Assembly: GCA_029891345.1 (NCBI GenBank)
Contig: CM057003.1
Coordinates: 12,936,709-13,000,708, forward strand
Length of the DNA: 64,000 nucleotides
Origin: Dryococelus australis
Lineage: Eukaryota; Arthropoda; Insecta; Phasmatodea; Phasmatidae
Direction of reading: 5' to 3'
Part shown: positions 1-12,062 of the stretch, in pieces
Layout: the number at the start of each line of letters is the position of its first letter
How positions within the stretch are numbered: the first letter of the stretch is position 1
Position numbers and translations under genes: made by a program
The notes under the pieces: generated by a model
Database searches by the model: none
Told to the model about the DNA's origin: nothing
What the model saw: the letters and a program-made list of their open reading frames with translations, nothing else

Positions 1-2
1 TC

Positions 3-2393
<2,391 letters not shown>

Positions 2394-2396
2394 CAT
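2394..2396 (-). CDS. Alpha-tubulin exon 1 (start codon only)
   Basis: On the minus strand the sequence GAAC-ATG|GTAAGT gives a start codon followed at once by a perfect splice donor. This is the arrangement expected upstream of the residue-2 exon at 47..269, and it is in phase 0 with it. The intron would be 270..2393 (2124 nt). The 5' untranslated part of this exon probably runs from about 2397 to 2465. Other ATG|GT sites in the intron cannot be excluded, but this one combines a consensus donor with promoter-like sequence upstream. Confidence 0.8.
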
Positions 2397-2464
2397 GTTC
2401 GAAAATTCAAAAGACAGCGGGTTTCTGGTTGACGAAGCTAACAATGGCGCTCCCTCAACGAATA

Positions 2465-2535
2465 GTAACGGAAATTTCGTGTTCTGTAGTATATATGTTA
2501 TTTGTGACGTTTCAAACGCGCGCTGTGATTGGCCA
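2465..2535 (-). promoter_or_regulatory. Putative alpha-tubulin core promoter (TATA and CCAAT)
   Basis: On the minus strand a TATA-like ACATATATACT lies at about 2489-2499, roughly 100 nt upstream of the tubulin ATG. A CCAAT motif (GGCCAATCAC) lies at about 2524-2534, some 30 nt further upstream. The order and spacing fit a housekeeping promoter. The transcription start would fall near 2465. This is inferred from motifs alone. Confidence 0.4.
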
Positions 2536-2908
2536 GAATTTTCCGCAGGGTGTGGCTCACATAACACCAAATCTCGTTATAACAATTATTTACAAAGGAA
2601 TTCTCTAACATAAATTAAGAATATTTAAAAATAAAATCTATTATATATTTTTATTTTTAAACTGCACATTATTTCGTAAATACAATATTTTTTTTTTATT
2701 TACACGTTGCAACGTTGCCAAATCTCCTTAAGTTTCAGACTCGCTCTCTGTCACAATTTCTCTCACTCACTTTGCGTTGCGCGCTCTCTCTTTGTCTATG
2801 TTTTCTTTATTTCTCATTCTTCCCCTTTCTCTCTCGTAAAATGCGACGCATCACGCTGTCCTGTACTCCAGCAATGATATGATATGATATAGACAGTCGG
2901 GGCCGACC

Positions 2909-2989
2909 ATGGAGGTGTTAGTATATGACGTGGAAGCCGGGTGGCAGCCGATAACGAAAGACAAGGACAGTGCTAGAAGTGGCAAAAAG
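2909..2989 (+). CDS. Putative first coding exon, unidentified protein
   Basis: A start codon in a strong context (GACCATGG) opens 27 codons reading MEVLVYDVEAGWQPITKD, then nine more residues ending in GKK. The run ends at a plausible donor, AAAAAG|GTACAAG, in phase 0; without splicing, the frame stops four codons later. I do not recognise the product. The exon lies head-to-head with alpha-tubulin, 0.5 kb from its start codon, where a divergent promoter would be expected. I found no convincing downstream exons on the plus strand. It could also be a chance ORF. Confidence 0.4.
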
Positions 2990-4057
2990 GTACAAGTTTA
3001 AATGGACGTGTTTTTCATTTAATTAATTCCGGATAGTGGCAAAATATTGTATAGCATTTTGATGCACAGGCTTATATAGGCCACGTACATTTGAAAACAT
3101 CCCGCAAGAGCAAGACGCAATAATTGCGTCACTGGTAATACCGATGTACGATGTAACTTTTGCCACTCATATTATGGCGCATGCGCAGTTGAAAGAAGTC
3201 GGTCAAGGAATCGGCTTCGCTTAATAATCGTGGATAAGTTAGGCTGTTGCCACTCCATCTATTACCTCCATGGGGCCGACACACAGCACAGAAAAGAGGG
3301 GCGTTAAAAACAGACAGATTTTCCATGGGAAAAAAAAAAACCCTTAAAACAACAAACCTTAATTTAACCATATAAATTAATACGTAATAGAATAAAATTT
3401 ATTAAATAGATTACCAAAATTCTGTTACTGATTGATTAATTTGCATTAATAATATTTATTATTTTCCATACTTATTTTCTAATATATCAGTTAATATTAA
3501 CTGTTTTTTTCAGTCGACAAATTAAAAAAAAAAAACTTGATAACCAAGCCACGTGGTCGTAATTAAACTGCAAAAAGGGAAAAATAAAGTGAATCAATTC
3601 CAGGAACATATGCACTTAAATGTGTTTTTATGCTGGATTGTGTATTTTAGTGACATTTGATACTTCCGCTGCAAGAGACCGAGAAAGTATTGTAGTAAAA
3701 TTGTGACTTTTTTTTTTTTTGCTGTTGTTTAATTACAGGAAGTGAGTTTCCCTAAATGAAATTCTTTGCAAGTTTCAAAACGGGCACATATGCCCTGTAA
3801 TTAAAAAATTCTGCTCTCGATAAAAATGTATAGCTGTGCTTGGGATAAAACAAAACCTCGTTACGTAGACGCTCTGTCAGTATAAGGACGCATTATAATG
3901 TATTAGTATTGCCGTAACAATGGCGTTCCTTAATAGGATGGGGATAATAAGTAAGCCCAAATGCAATGACTGGGCGTCACCGTATTTATCTACTTTGCGG
4001 TGGAAAAAAGGAGGGGGGGGGGGGGTAAAAAAACATACTCCATCTTACTGCTTATAA
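2990..4057. other. No gene seen
   Basis: This is AT-rich sequence downstream of the putative exon at 2909..2989 and may be its first intron. It contains only short homopolymer runs (T-run near 3709, G-run near 4013). I see no coding or mobile-element signature. Confidence 0.5.
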
Positions 4058-4292
4058 GGCTGTTCACGGCAAAGTGAGCACTTTTTAAAGCCCTCCCAAC
4101 AAGCATCAACCACTAATAAATATATCTTATTACACACTCAGGCATTAGATTTTGAGGGCGGTGAAATGTATACACTGTGTTTATTGGCCACATTGCAATG
4201 TTTATATTACAAATCAGCAGGAAGATGGAAATTGGATGAAACGAAAAATTTTAGAAGGGCCTTAAAAGGTGCTCACTTCACAGTGAACAGCC
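4058..4292. mobile_element. MITE, GGCTGTTCAC family, type A
   Basis: Inverted ends GGCTGTTCACGGCAAAGTGA and TCACTTCACAGTGAACAGCC bound a 235-bp AT-rich body with no coding capacity. The body shares the GAAATGTATACACTGTGTTTATT block with other copies in the window. Flanking TATA bases fit a TA-type target site, but the exact duplication is ambiguous. Confidence 0.8.
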
Positions 4293-4504
4293 TATACAAC
4301 AAATTCGCTGTGTGAAAATTCTATCCAGCAGGAGAAGAAAATTCATGTAAATTGCTAGAACACGCGGTGTTCCTTGCAGCGCACTTACACCTCCATAAGA
4401 AGGATTAAATTTCCCACAATAATTCTACGATTCCTCTCTATCGAGGTATTTCTTTACCGTAGCTATACAAGTTTACTCCTTTGCCTTGAGCACCCCAGGG
4501 TATA

Positions 4505-4740
4505 GCCTATTCAAGGTAAAGTGAGAACGCCCTCTCATTTGGAATAATAGTCAATAAATATATTTAATGTATTTTATATTTAGGCGTTAACTTCCGAGTG
4601 TGGTATAAATTACACACTTTGCTTGTTACTTACACGGCAATATTTATTTTAAAAAGGTGGTTAAAGGATTTAAAAAAAAAAACGGCTGAAAGGAAAAATT
4701 AATTAGGTCATCAAAAGTGTTCACTTAATCGTGAACAGCC
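4505..4740. mobile_element. MITE, GGCTGTTCAC family, type A
   Basis: This second copy lies only about 210 bp from the previous one. Its left end is degenerate (GCCTATTCAAGGTAAAGTGAG) and its right end is intact (GTGAACAGCC). The internal block TTTGGAATAATAGTCAATAA matches the copies at 13218 and 14210. TATA flanks both sides. Confidence 0.75.
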
Positions 4741-5407
4741 TATATATGTTATTTCACGGGATAACAATGGCCATAACACTAATCTCGGTTAGGTACCGGG
4801 ATTGGGAAAACCCTGAAAAACACCTCTAGGTCCAATCCCCACCTTGAACCTGTGGCTCATATTACAGGCAGGGTGGATTATGGGAAGAAATGCCGTTAGA
4901 TCAGGAAACCGCTAGTAAACAAAACCAGTTTCTGCTATCTATTTAGCAGCCCTGCCGTGTATTATGAGTGTTTACGTCATTTACAGCTCCAAAATGGTAT
5001 AACCGTTTTAAATTAAAGGGGAAGTATCCTTCCTATCTTGGATTTACGTATTTTCCTCGTTAACTTAAATTTTCGGAGTCAATATTTAAAAACCAAGGTA
5101 GTCGTGGCATAGGGAACATTTAAATAGTTATTTGTAAATCCCACTTATTTTTCTTAGATGATTAGTGTCGCATCTGTAACCGTAATCAAACACATTATCT
5201 AATTACTTAATAATTTCAGTCCCACATGGGAAAATACAGGTATGTTTAAAATCCTACAAATTAAAAAAGTTTCCTTAAGTAGTCGTCCATGTCATGTCTA
5301 GCTTTGATTTTTTTTAATTTCTGGTCATTTTCATTACGAAGATGTGTACGAAAATTTGAAGATGGAGTGGATACTACACCCTTAACTCTACGGGAATACA
5401 TACATTC

Positions 5408-5440
5408 TTCATGCCTGCTGCCTCAGGCAGCAGGCATGAA
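5408..5440. repeat. Near-perfect 33-nt palindrome
   Basis: The arm TTCATGCCTGCTGCCT is followed by one C and then its exact reverse complement: 16 bp paired, 1-nt spacer, no mismatch. It lies just upstream of a SINE fragment. No terminator or protein-binding role can be assigned. Confidence 0.85.
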
Positions 5441-5529
5441 GCAGGCACTCTCTTCCCGTCGTAGCACGACGTCTTGTAATCTCCGGCACCAGACGCCCCG
5501 GCAGGGCTATGTACAGCAGAGAAGAGTGG

Positions 5530-5690
5530 AGTGAAGTGATTTGGGCGGTTCTTAGCATCGATGTCTTGAGAGCCGACGCAGGTGAAACGAGGTATGGTGA
5601 ATCGCCAGAATGCGACGGCGGGAAGAGAGACCTCCGAGAAAACCCTCCGCCCAAAACTCTTCCCTCACTCACTCATTAATTGGTTGGGCG
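5530..5690 (-). mobile_element. SINE body fragment
   Basis: The minus strand carries the body of the tRNA-derived SINE seen complete at 21879..22115: GGGTTTTCTCGGAGGTCTCT, then GGCTCTCAAGACATCGATGC, then a TTCACTCCACTC tail. The tRNA-like head is missing. At about 5655-5690 a plus-strand tail fragment (TTCCCTCACTCACTCATTAA) abuts it. Confidence 0.6.
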
Positions 5691-6786
5691 TAAGAATTCT
5701 CAGGCGAAATGTGAATAGTAAATCCAGAGACGTATTACCGTGTGTGTGTGTGTCGCGGTTACTGCATAGTTCGTGACGCATAATTTTAAGTTATAAACCC
5801 AACTTAATGCTCGTGTTACCTCACTTCACTTCAGTCAGTGTAATATCCGCCCTTCTCCACCACCCCCCCCCCCCCCCAAATTTCTGGTTACGGCACTCGT
5901 GGTGGGTCGTGTACCAGTGGTGGCTTGTGAGTCCGAAAATAGTTGTAGCAGCGTGATCAAAAACCGGCAGTTTATATTCTTGAGAAGGGGTTGCTGCTAG
6001 GAAAGTGTGATTACAAAAAAAGATTGGTACTGTAATAAAACTCACGTTATTTCACCGACAAACTCCGGCAGGCTACACCTTACGAAAAAATAAGACAAAA
6101 ATATATGAATTCTTTTTCCCTTGGATTGATCATTAAGGGTGCTATGCACTACCAAAATCTAATTTCAAAATGCCTTTCATTCAAAATACCATAAACTACT
6201 TGCGATTAAACAACAAGTCGGTGAATCGTGTTTTGTAAAACGGAGATCCTACAGCTCTGGAAACGTGGTTGGCAATAATATCTCTCTTCATTGTGAAAAT
6301 AGGGGTTGGTATCTTATTTTTGGATGGAACTTTGTAGTCCTAAGATGAACGCTAGCTATTTTTTAAAGACACCTTATGAAACAGCACGTCTAAATTAACA
6401 AAAAATTTTCGTCTTTTCGGAGCACTTTCGGATGAACACTTACCGAGCAATCCATGTGTAACCTCAAAACAGAATGTTTTGCCTGACAAGTAAGCAACAC
6501 ACTGTTGTTATGAAGGATTTATATATCAGATTTTTAGTGGGGGAATCGGCTCCTTTCAAAATCACTTCAGCTGAAAAGTTTACATACATTTTCGTCTCAC
6601 ATTTTCGTGAGGTAGGTAGTTAGTCTCGTCGACAGCGATGTCATTAGAGCCGGTTTTCGTGAGGAATAACGTACCCCGGAGTTTGTCGGGGCTGTTCAAA
6701 CACATCTCATATATAGGATGATTACAAAGTCCCTTTCCATTTGTGGGAAATCGCTCATATATCTTGTTTTTGTGTTGGGTATTGAA

Positions 6787-6960
6787 AATGTTCACCACTG
6801 AAGACAGGACAGCCGCGATCCATGCTCGTCTGAGAGGACGAACGTACGATGCAGTGAGCTGATTTCACACGAAGATTTAGGACACCTGGCGCCACAAATG
6901 TGACTATTCGCCATCTTGTCGACGAATTCAATCGCATAGGGAGTGTAAAATCTTCCAGAC
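6787..6960 (+). pseudogene. DUF4817-type transposase fragment, broken
   Basis: Plus-strand translation gives MFTTEDRTAAIHARLRGRTY, then a frameshift and stop, then ADFTRRFRTPGATNVTIRHL in another frame. This resembles the helix-turn-helix head (DUF4817-like) found in front of mariner/Tc-type transposases of insects. It is the inverted, more damaged partner of the copy at 6928..7251. No catalytic DDE/D part is present. Confidence 0.55.
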
Positions 6961-7251
6961 AGTGGATTGCGGAACATAACTGAGATTCAGAGTCGATGCG
7001 CCAGGGTTTCGTTCCATGACTTCCTGAATCCGTTTCAGGGTGTATTCAGGCACAGATGGCCTGCCTGAACGCTCTTCGTCCTTTGCACTCCCTGTGCGAT
7101 TGAATTTGTTGACCAGATGACGAATGATCACATTTGTGGCGACAGGTGTCCTAAATCTTCGTATGAAATCAGCTCTCAGTTCACGACACGTTGGTTCTCT
7201 CAGACGAGCACGCACCATGGCTATCCTGTCTCCAATCGTGAAAATTTCCAA
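6928..7251 (-). pseudogene. DUF4817-type transposase N-terminal fragment
   Basis: A 107-residue frame reads through a putative DNA-binding helix-turn-helix: EIFTIGDRIAMVRARLREPT, RRFRTPVATNVIIRHLVNKF, ERSGRPSVPEYTLKRIQEV and finally PQSTVWKILHSL. The order (recognition helix, then the S-G-R-P linker, then a second HTH) is that of mariner-like transposase heads. The ORF stops before any catalytic domain, so it is a fragment. The same sequence lies inverted just to the left. Confidence 0.65.
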
Positions 7252-8204
7252 TACCTAAAAAAAAAAAAAAAAACAGATATATTAGCTATTTCTCTCAAAT
7301 TGATAGGGACTTTTAATGACGCTGTATTTAAGCAACATTAGTAACGAAACTACCAAGTGTTTTGCCAACCTCAGGAGGCCAGTTGCTTGCTCAAAATAAC
7401 CTGTTGTTATACACATTGTTATAGGCGCTCTCCAACGAAGTGGGACCTCTTAAAACATTTTTCCTTATCTCAGGAATTTTATTTTGGTGCGATTAAAACT
7501 TAAATTACGTAAGTCTGCAACTCAAAAGCGAAGACGTATACAAATATCAGGAATACATTATAGCAATCGTTAGAGATAGTACAGACTAATCACTGTTACT
7601 TCCAACATTTCTGAAATTTTGGTGAAGTTCTAATTCCAGGATATTCCTCCGCCTCATGCAAATAAAGCTTAACCAAGTACAGAAAATCAAAAGCTGTTCA
7701 CAGCAAAGTCAGCACTATTGAAATCAACTTTAGGAAAAAGCCACTGCTCCTGCATGAAAGTATTGTAAAAAGGCCGATTTTGGCACACCAGGCTGCAGGC
7801 TGTGGACTCCGTGGACCCAGTTAGCATATTACCAAGCTTCAGGCTGTGGACCCGAGGAGCAAGAATTCCCCTTTTTTTCCCGTCCAAAATGGCCGATTTC
7901 ACGTACAAAAACGTATTTTTCCCGTTTTCCCTCCCGCCAACGGCGGCCATCTTGGCAGATAGTGCCAGCCGCCATTTTCCCCATCATTATCATTATCCTG
8001 CAGGTGACCCCTCAGGGTGGCAAATGACTCATTTTTTTGTGTGGGTACTCATGTGGGTCCTCACTGCCATATTGGATCACGAGCAACACTTGCCAGCAAT
8101 ATGGCGGCCGCAGGACAACTGAGGATACCGGCCATTTTGGCGAGCATCAAGTCGACCAGAAGGTTCATGTAGGATCACGTGCACCACTGTCCCTCCTGCG
8201 GTCT

Positions 8205-8340
8205 GTGTGCATAACACTTGTAAGCATAGTTGGCTGTAATTCACGAACCATTTAAGTTATAGTTGTCAAATTCAAACCATAGGCATCAACCCCGACTACG
8301 AGAAGGGTTGCAATGTCAAGTACGACCTATACCAAGAGTG
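8205..8340 (-). repeat. Single inverted unit of the 120-bp repeat
   Basis: The reverse complement contains GGTCGTACTTGACATTGCAA, CTCGTAGTCGGGGTTGATGC and GTTCGTGAATTACAGCCAAC. This is the same order as the tandem units at 9780..12062. It places one unit in the left arm, facing the array in the right arm. Confidence 0.75.
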
Positions 8341-8478
8341 GTGATACAACGACCTACACTTACTTACGGTCTCCTGTGATATGGTGTGCGAGTAGAATTT
8401 CTATTTATTATGACTAACAAACCGATGTAGGGTGTATAACATCCAATACACCTTGTAATTTCCTTACTAATACAGATT

Positions 8479-8564
8479 GTCAGGTTGACCGAGAAGACTA
8501 AGGCACTGGATTTAAGCTCCGGTTCCCTTTGTGGGGAGTGTAGGTTCGAATCCTACACCTAACA
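8479..8564 (+). tRNA. tRNA-Leu (UAA)-like gene, possibly decayed
   Basis: The 86-nt sequence folds as a class II tRNA. The acceptor stem GTCAGGT pairs with ACCTAAC (one mismatch), and A is the discriminator base. The anticodon stem CTGGA pairs with TCCGG around the loop TTTAAGC (anticodon TAA). A short variable arm (CCC/GGG) follows, and the T arm TGTAG/CTACA is perfect around GTTCGAATC. The B box GGTTCGAATCC is intact. The D arm is weak: the conserved GG of the D loop reads AA (GAGAAGAC), which damages the A box and the D/T-loop contact. It lies inside the foldback element, so it may be captured cargo or a pseudogene. Confidence 0.7.
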
Positions 8565-8729
8565 AATATTTTCCGCTTCCTTGTTGGTGTACGGCTTTCG
8601 TGTCTTCATGAGACGAGGATATATACGCAGTCGCACGAGCTCTCTGGTTCATTCGAGCTCTGGCAGACTTTAGAGTGTATCGTTTTAGGTCGATAATGTG
8701 TTGGTTTTAGGCAAACCGACCCAGTTCCC

Positions 8730-9270
8730 ATGCGGACTTCGAAGAGTGAACAGCGGCTACGGAGAACGTGGCCTTCCACGACGATGGTAAATATTCGGGA
8801 AAGCTATCCGTGTCGCTTCTGTAAGAAGACCTTTTCTGAAAGCTGTCATGCTCGTCAACATGAGACTGGGTGTCCACACAATATGGAGCGTGCTTATGTG
8901 TATTGTAAAGAGTGTCAATCGCATTTTCGACGACGTGATAACTTCAAATGACATATTGAAACGTGCAAAGAACCCCTTCCTGTTCAAGTCACACGCTATT
9001 TACTGAAATTTAAGGGAGGGAAGATACCTGTGGAAGAAAACTCAGCAACATCAGTAAAGGACCAACAGTGAAAACAATAGCTGGATCAACTCCTAAACAT
9101 CCTTGTAACTACTATAACAGGACATTTGCACATGTCCCCAGTGCAGAGAGACATATGAAGCACAAATGCAAACGGCATTCATATCGTACTGGCTATCGAT
9201 GTGATAAGTGTCACTGTTATTTCACAAGTATAGACAGTGTAAATATACATATGAAAAATTCGTTTCGTAA
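8730..9270 (+). pseudogene. C2HC zinc-finger array, decayed
   Basis: Four finger units of the form C-x2-C-x12-H-x3/4-C follow each other. Finger 1 (YPCRFCKKTFSESCHARQHE, ending TGC) is intact. Finger 2 (YCKECQSHFRRRDNFK) is cut by TGA at 8949-8951 just before its histidine, after which HIETC follows in frame. Finger 3 (CNYYNRTFAHVPSAERHMKH) has its second Cys replaced by Tyr and needs a frameshift after a second stop at 9069. Finger 4 (YRCDKCHCYFTSIDSVNIHM) has lost its last ligand. A TATATA lies about 100 nt upstream of the ATG. This was probably a nucleic-acid-binding protein carried by the element; the family is not recognised. Confidence 0.55.
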
Positions 9271-9779
9271 TATGATACTTATTGTTCTAGCTTGTGTTGT
9301 TGTATGTGCAGGGACTTGGCTGTGTATTTACTGCGGTGTACCGAGTGACATCTCAATACGTACATACATCGAAGTCTCGGTACACGATGCACGAGTGCAA
9401 GGTCGGTTCTCCCCCTAGTGGTGTTGTACTAACTGACTGTCTGGAAGTAGGTACACACATTAAAGTTTCGGGTGTGTTTGTCTGTAATTATTATTGTTAC
9501 CTGACTCGGTACACGAGTGCAGGTCGGATATATGTCCTGTGTGTGTGTATGTGTGTGTGTTTACTGGATTAATTGTTACATTTATAATGCTTTCTTTTGA
9601 GCTGGTGGAAGTATTGTTTCCTTACCAATATGGCTGGGAGCATTATTTCCGTAATATTAGGGACAGCATATATTTTTTTCAATGAGTATATTTCAGAAAC
9701 TGGTGATTAATCGTGAACTATCGTCATTACTCAATGTACAAACATCTAACTGATCGGTGCTAGCTGTGGTACTTATATT

Positions 9780-12062
9780 TGTCCTTAGGACGTACTAGAC
9801 TCTTCTATCCTTTTTGGTAACTGTTACTAGTTGTATCTCAAACGGTTCGATAAATACGACCAACTATGCTTATATGTAGCCATGGGTCAAACGTAACCCC
9901 TCGATCTTTTTTTCATTGTCTGGAGTGGTGGGAGTGCCTATGTTCTGATTTAGCCACTGTATATATCTTAAATGGTTAGGAAATTATATATATGACTATG
10001 CTTATACATAGTCATGAGTCATACTTGACCCCTCGCTGCCTTTTTTTGTTGTCTGTGGGGTGTGTGGTTGCCTATGTTATGATTTCGACCACTATATATC
10101 TTAACCGGTTCGGAACTTACCGCCATCTATGCTTGTATGCTGGGTGGTGTCTGGGTGGTATCTTATGTTATAAATTTAACAACTGGTTCGGAAATTACGG
10201 CCGAATTCGCATATTGGTAGACATAGGAAATACTGTGTCTTGTAAGTCATCTGGGATGATGCCCATGTTATGCATTTGGCTACTGTATCATGGACAGTTC
10301 AAACCAACTATGCATATACATAGTAATAGGACACATGTCATTATCAGTATTCTGATCGTCTGGGGTGATGCCTATGTAATGCATTTGGTAGTCGTATCCC
10401 ACATGGTTCGGGAATTACAGCCAACTATGCTCGCATGTCGACATAGAGCGTACTTGAACACTCGTCTCTTCTCCATGTCTGGGGCGATGCAAATTTTATG
10501 AATTTGTCGACTATATCTTAAACAGTTCGGAAATAACAGCTAACTATACAAATAAGTCGACATATGTCATACTTGACCACTCGTCTATTCTCCTCATCTT
10601 GAGCGATGACCATGTTATGGATTTGATGACTATAAATTAAACAGTTCGGAAATTATAGCCTACTATGCTTATAGGTAGGCATAGGCATGCTTAACCAATC
10701 AGCTCTTCTCGTCATCTGGGGCGATGCTCATGTTATGAATTTGACAACAATGACTTACATAATTAAGAAATTACAGCAAACTATGCTTATATATAGACAT
10801 AGACCATACTCGACCTGGCGACCTTACTCATAGTGGGGGTTGATGTATATGTAATGAATTTGGTGGTTCTATCTCCAACAGTTCAAAAATTACAGTCAAC
10901 TATGCTTATAAGTAGACATAGGTCATGCATGACATTGCGAACCTATTCATAGTCTGAGTTGATGGTATTGTTATGAATCTGACAACCACAACTTAAATGG
11001 TTCGGAAATTACAGTCAACTATGCTTATAAGTATAGATATAGCATGCTTGTCCCCACGACCATTCTCATAGTCGGGGTTAATGCATATGTAATTTATTTG
11101 CTGGTTGTATATCCCCCGATTAGGTAATTACATCCAACTATGCTTATAAGTTGGTATAGGTCGTACATGACCCTGCGACCCTTATCATAGTCGGGGTTGC
11201 TGCATGTGTTATGAATTTAGTAGTTGTATATCCAACAGCTCGGTAAAAACAGCCACCTATGCTTATAAGTTGGCATATGGCATATTTGACCCCACAAGCA
11301 TTCTCCTGGTCGGGGTGGATGCCTATGGTATGAATTTGACAACTATAAATTAAACAGTTCGGAAATTTCAGCGAACTATGCTTATAAGTTGGCATAGGTC
11401 ATATTTTTCCCCACGACCCTTCTGGTCGGGGTGAATGCCTATGGTATGAATTTGACAACTAAAATTAAACAGTTCGGAAATGACAGCCACCTATGCTTAT
11501 AAGTTGGCGTAGGTCATATTTGACCTCACTAGAGTTCCTTTTTAAAAATCTTTTAGAGCTTAAATTTAATCCTCAAATAGCTTGATTCTGTTTTTTTTTT
11601 TTTTTTTTTAACATGGTTTTCACAATTCTTCATTGAATTTCAGATTTTGAATTTTTAACATTTTCCTGAACTTTTAAACAAAATGACCCTTTTTAGTGTA
11701 CTACATTTTTTGTTGTAATTTTAGATGAAATATCCTTAAAAAATGAGCTGCGCTAGGATCGCCATTATACAGCCACTAATAGTTCGGTACTTACATCCAA
11801 CTATGCTTATAAGTTGGCATAGGTCATACTTGACCTCATGACACATCTCATAGTCGAGATTGATGAGTATGTTATGAATTTGGTAGTTGTATATCCAAAG
11901 GCTCGGTACTTACAGCCAACTATGCTTATAAGTTGGTATATGCCATATTTGACCCCACGACCCTTCCCTGGTAGTGGTGGATGCCTATGGTATGAATTTG
12001 ACAGCTGTAGCTTAAACGGTTCGGGGAATTACAGCCACCTATGCTTACAAGTGTTATGCAGA
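9780..12062 (+). repeat. Tandem array of ~120-bp units, about 18 copies
   Basis: A unit of about 118-121 bp recurs with cores near 9865, 9993, 10113, 10196, 10308, 10420, 10540, 10655, 10778, 10898, 11019, 11137, 11258, 11376, 11494, 11799, 11918 and 12036. Each unit reads roughly TTCGGAAATTACAGCCAAC, TATGCTTATAAGTTGGCAT, AGGTCATACTTGACC, CATAGTCGGGGTTGATG, ATGTTATGAATTTGACAAC. The left copies are more diverged and the right copies more alike, as expected if expansion is recent on the arm side. An unrelated ~240-bp stretch interrupts it at 11532..11772. Several ORFs run through the array but change with each unit, so I do not call them genes. Confidence 0.9.
11532..11772. other. Non-repeat interruption of the tandem array
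   Basis: About 240 bp of AT-rich sequence with an 18-20-nt T-run sits between repeat units. CACTA occurs on both sides and could be a 5-bp target duplication. However, roughly half a repeat unit is also missing, so insertion plus deletion is equally likely. No terminal inverted repeat is visible. Confidence 0.45.

Noticed and set aside
9992..10501. 169-residue plus-strand ORF
   Set aside because: It runs through the 120-bp tandem array. A repeat period near a multiple of three keeps a frame open by chance, and the translation does not repeat cleanly from unit to unit.
11521..11785. CACTA on both sides of the array interruption as a target duplication
   Set aside because: Part of a repeat unit is also missing and no terminal inverted repeats are visible, so the match may be chance.
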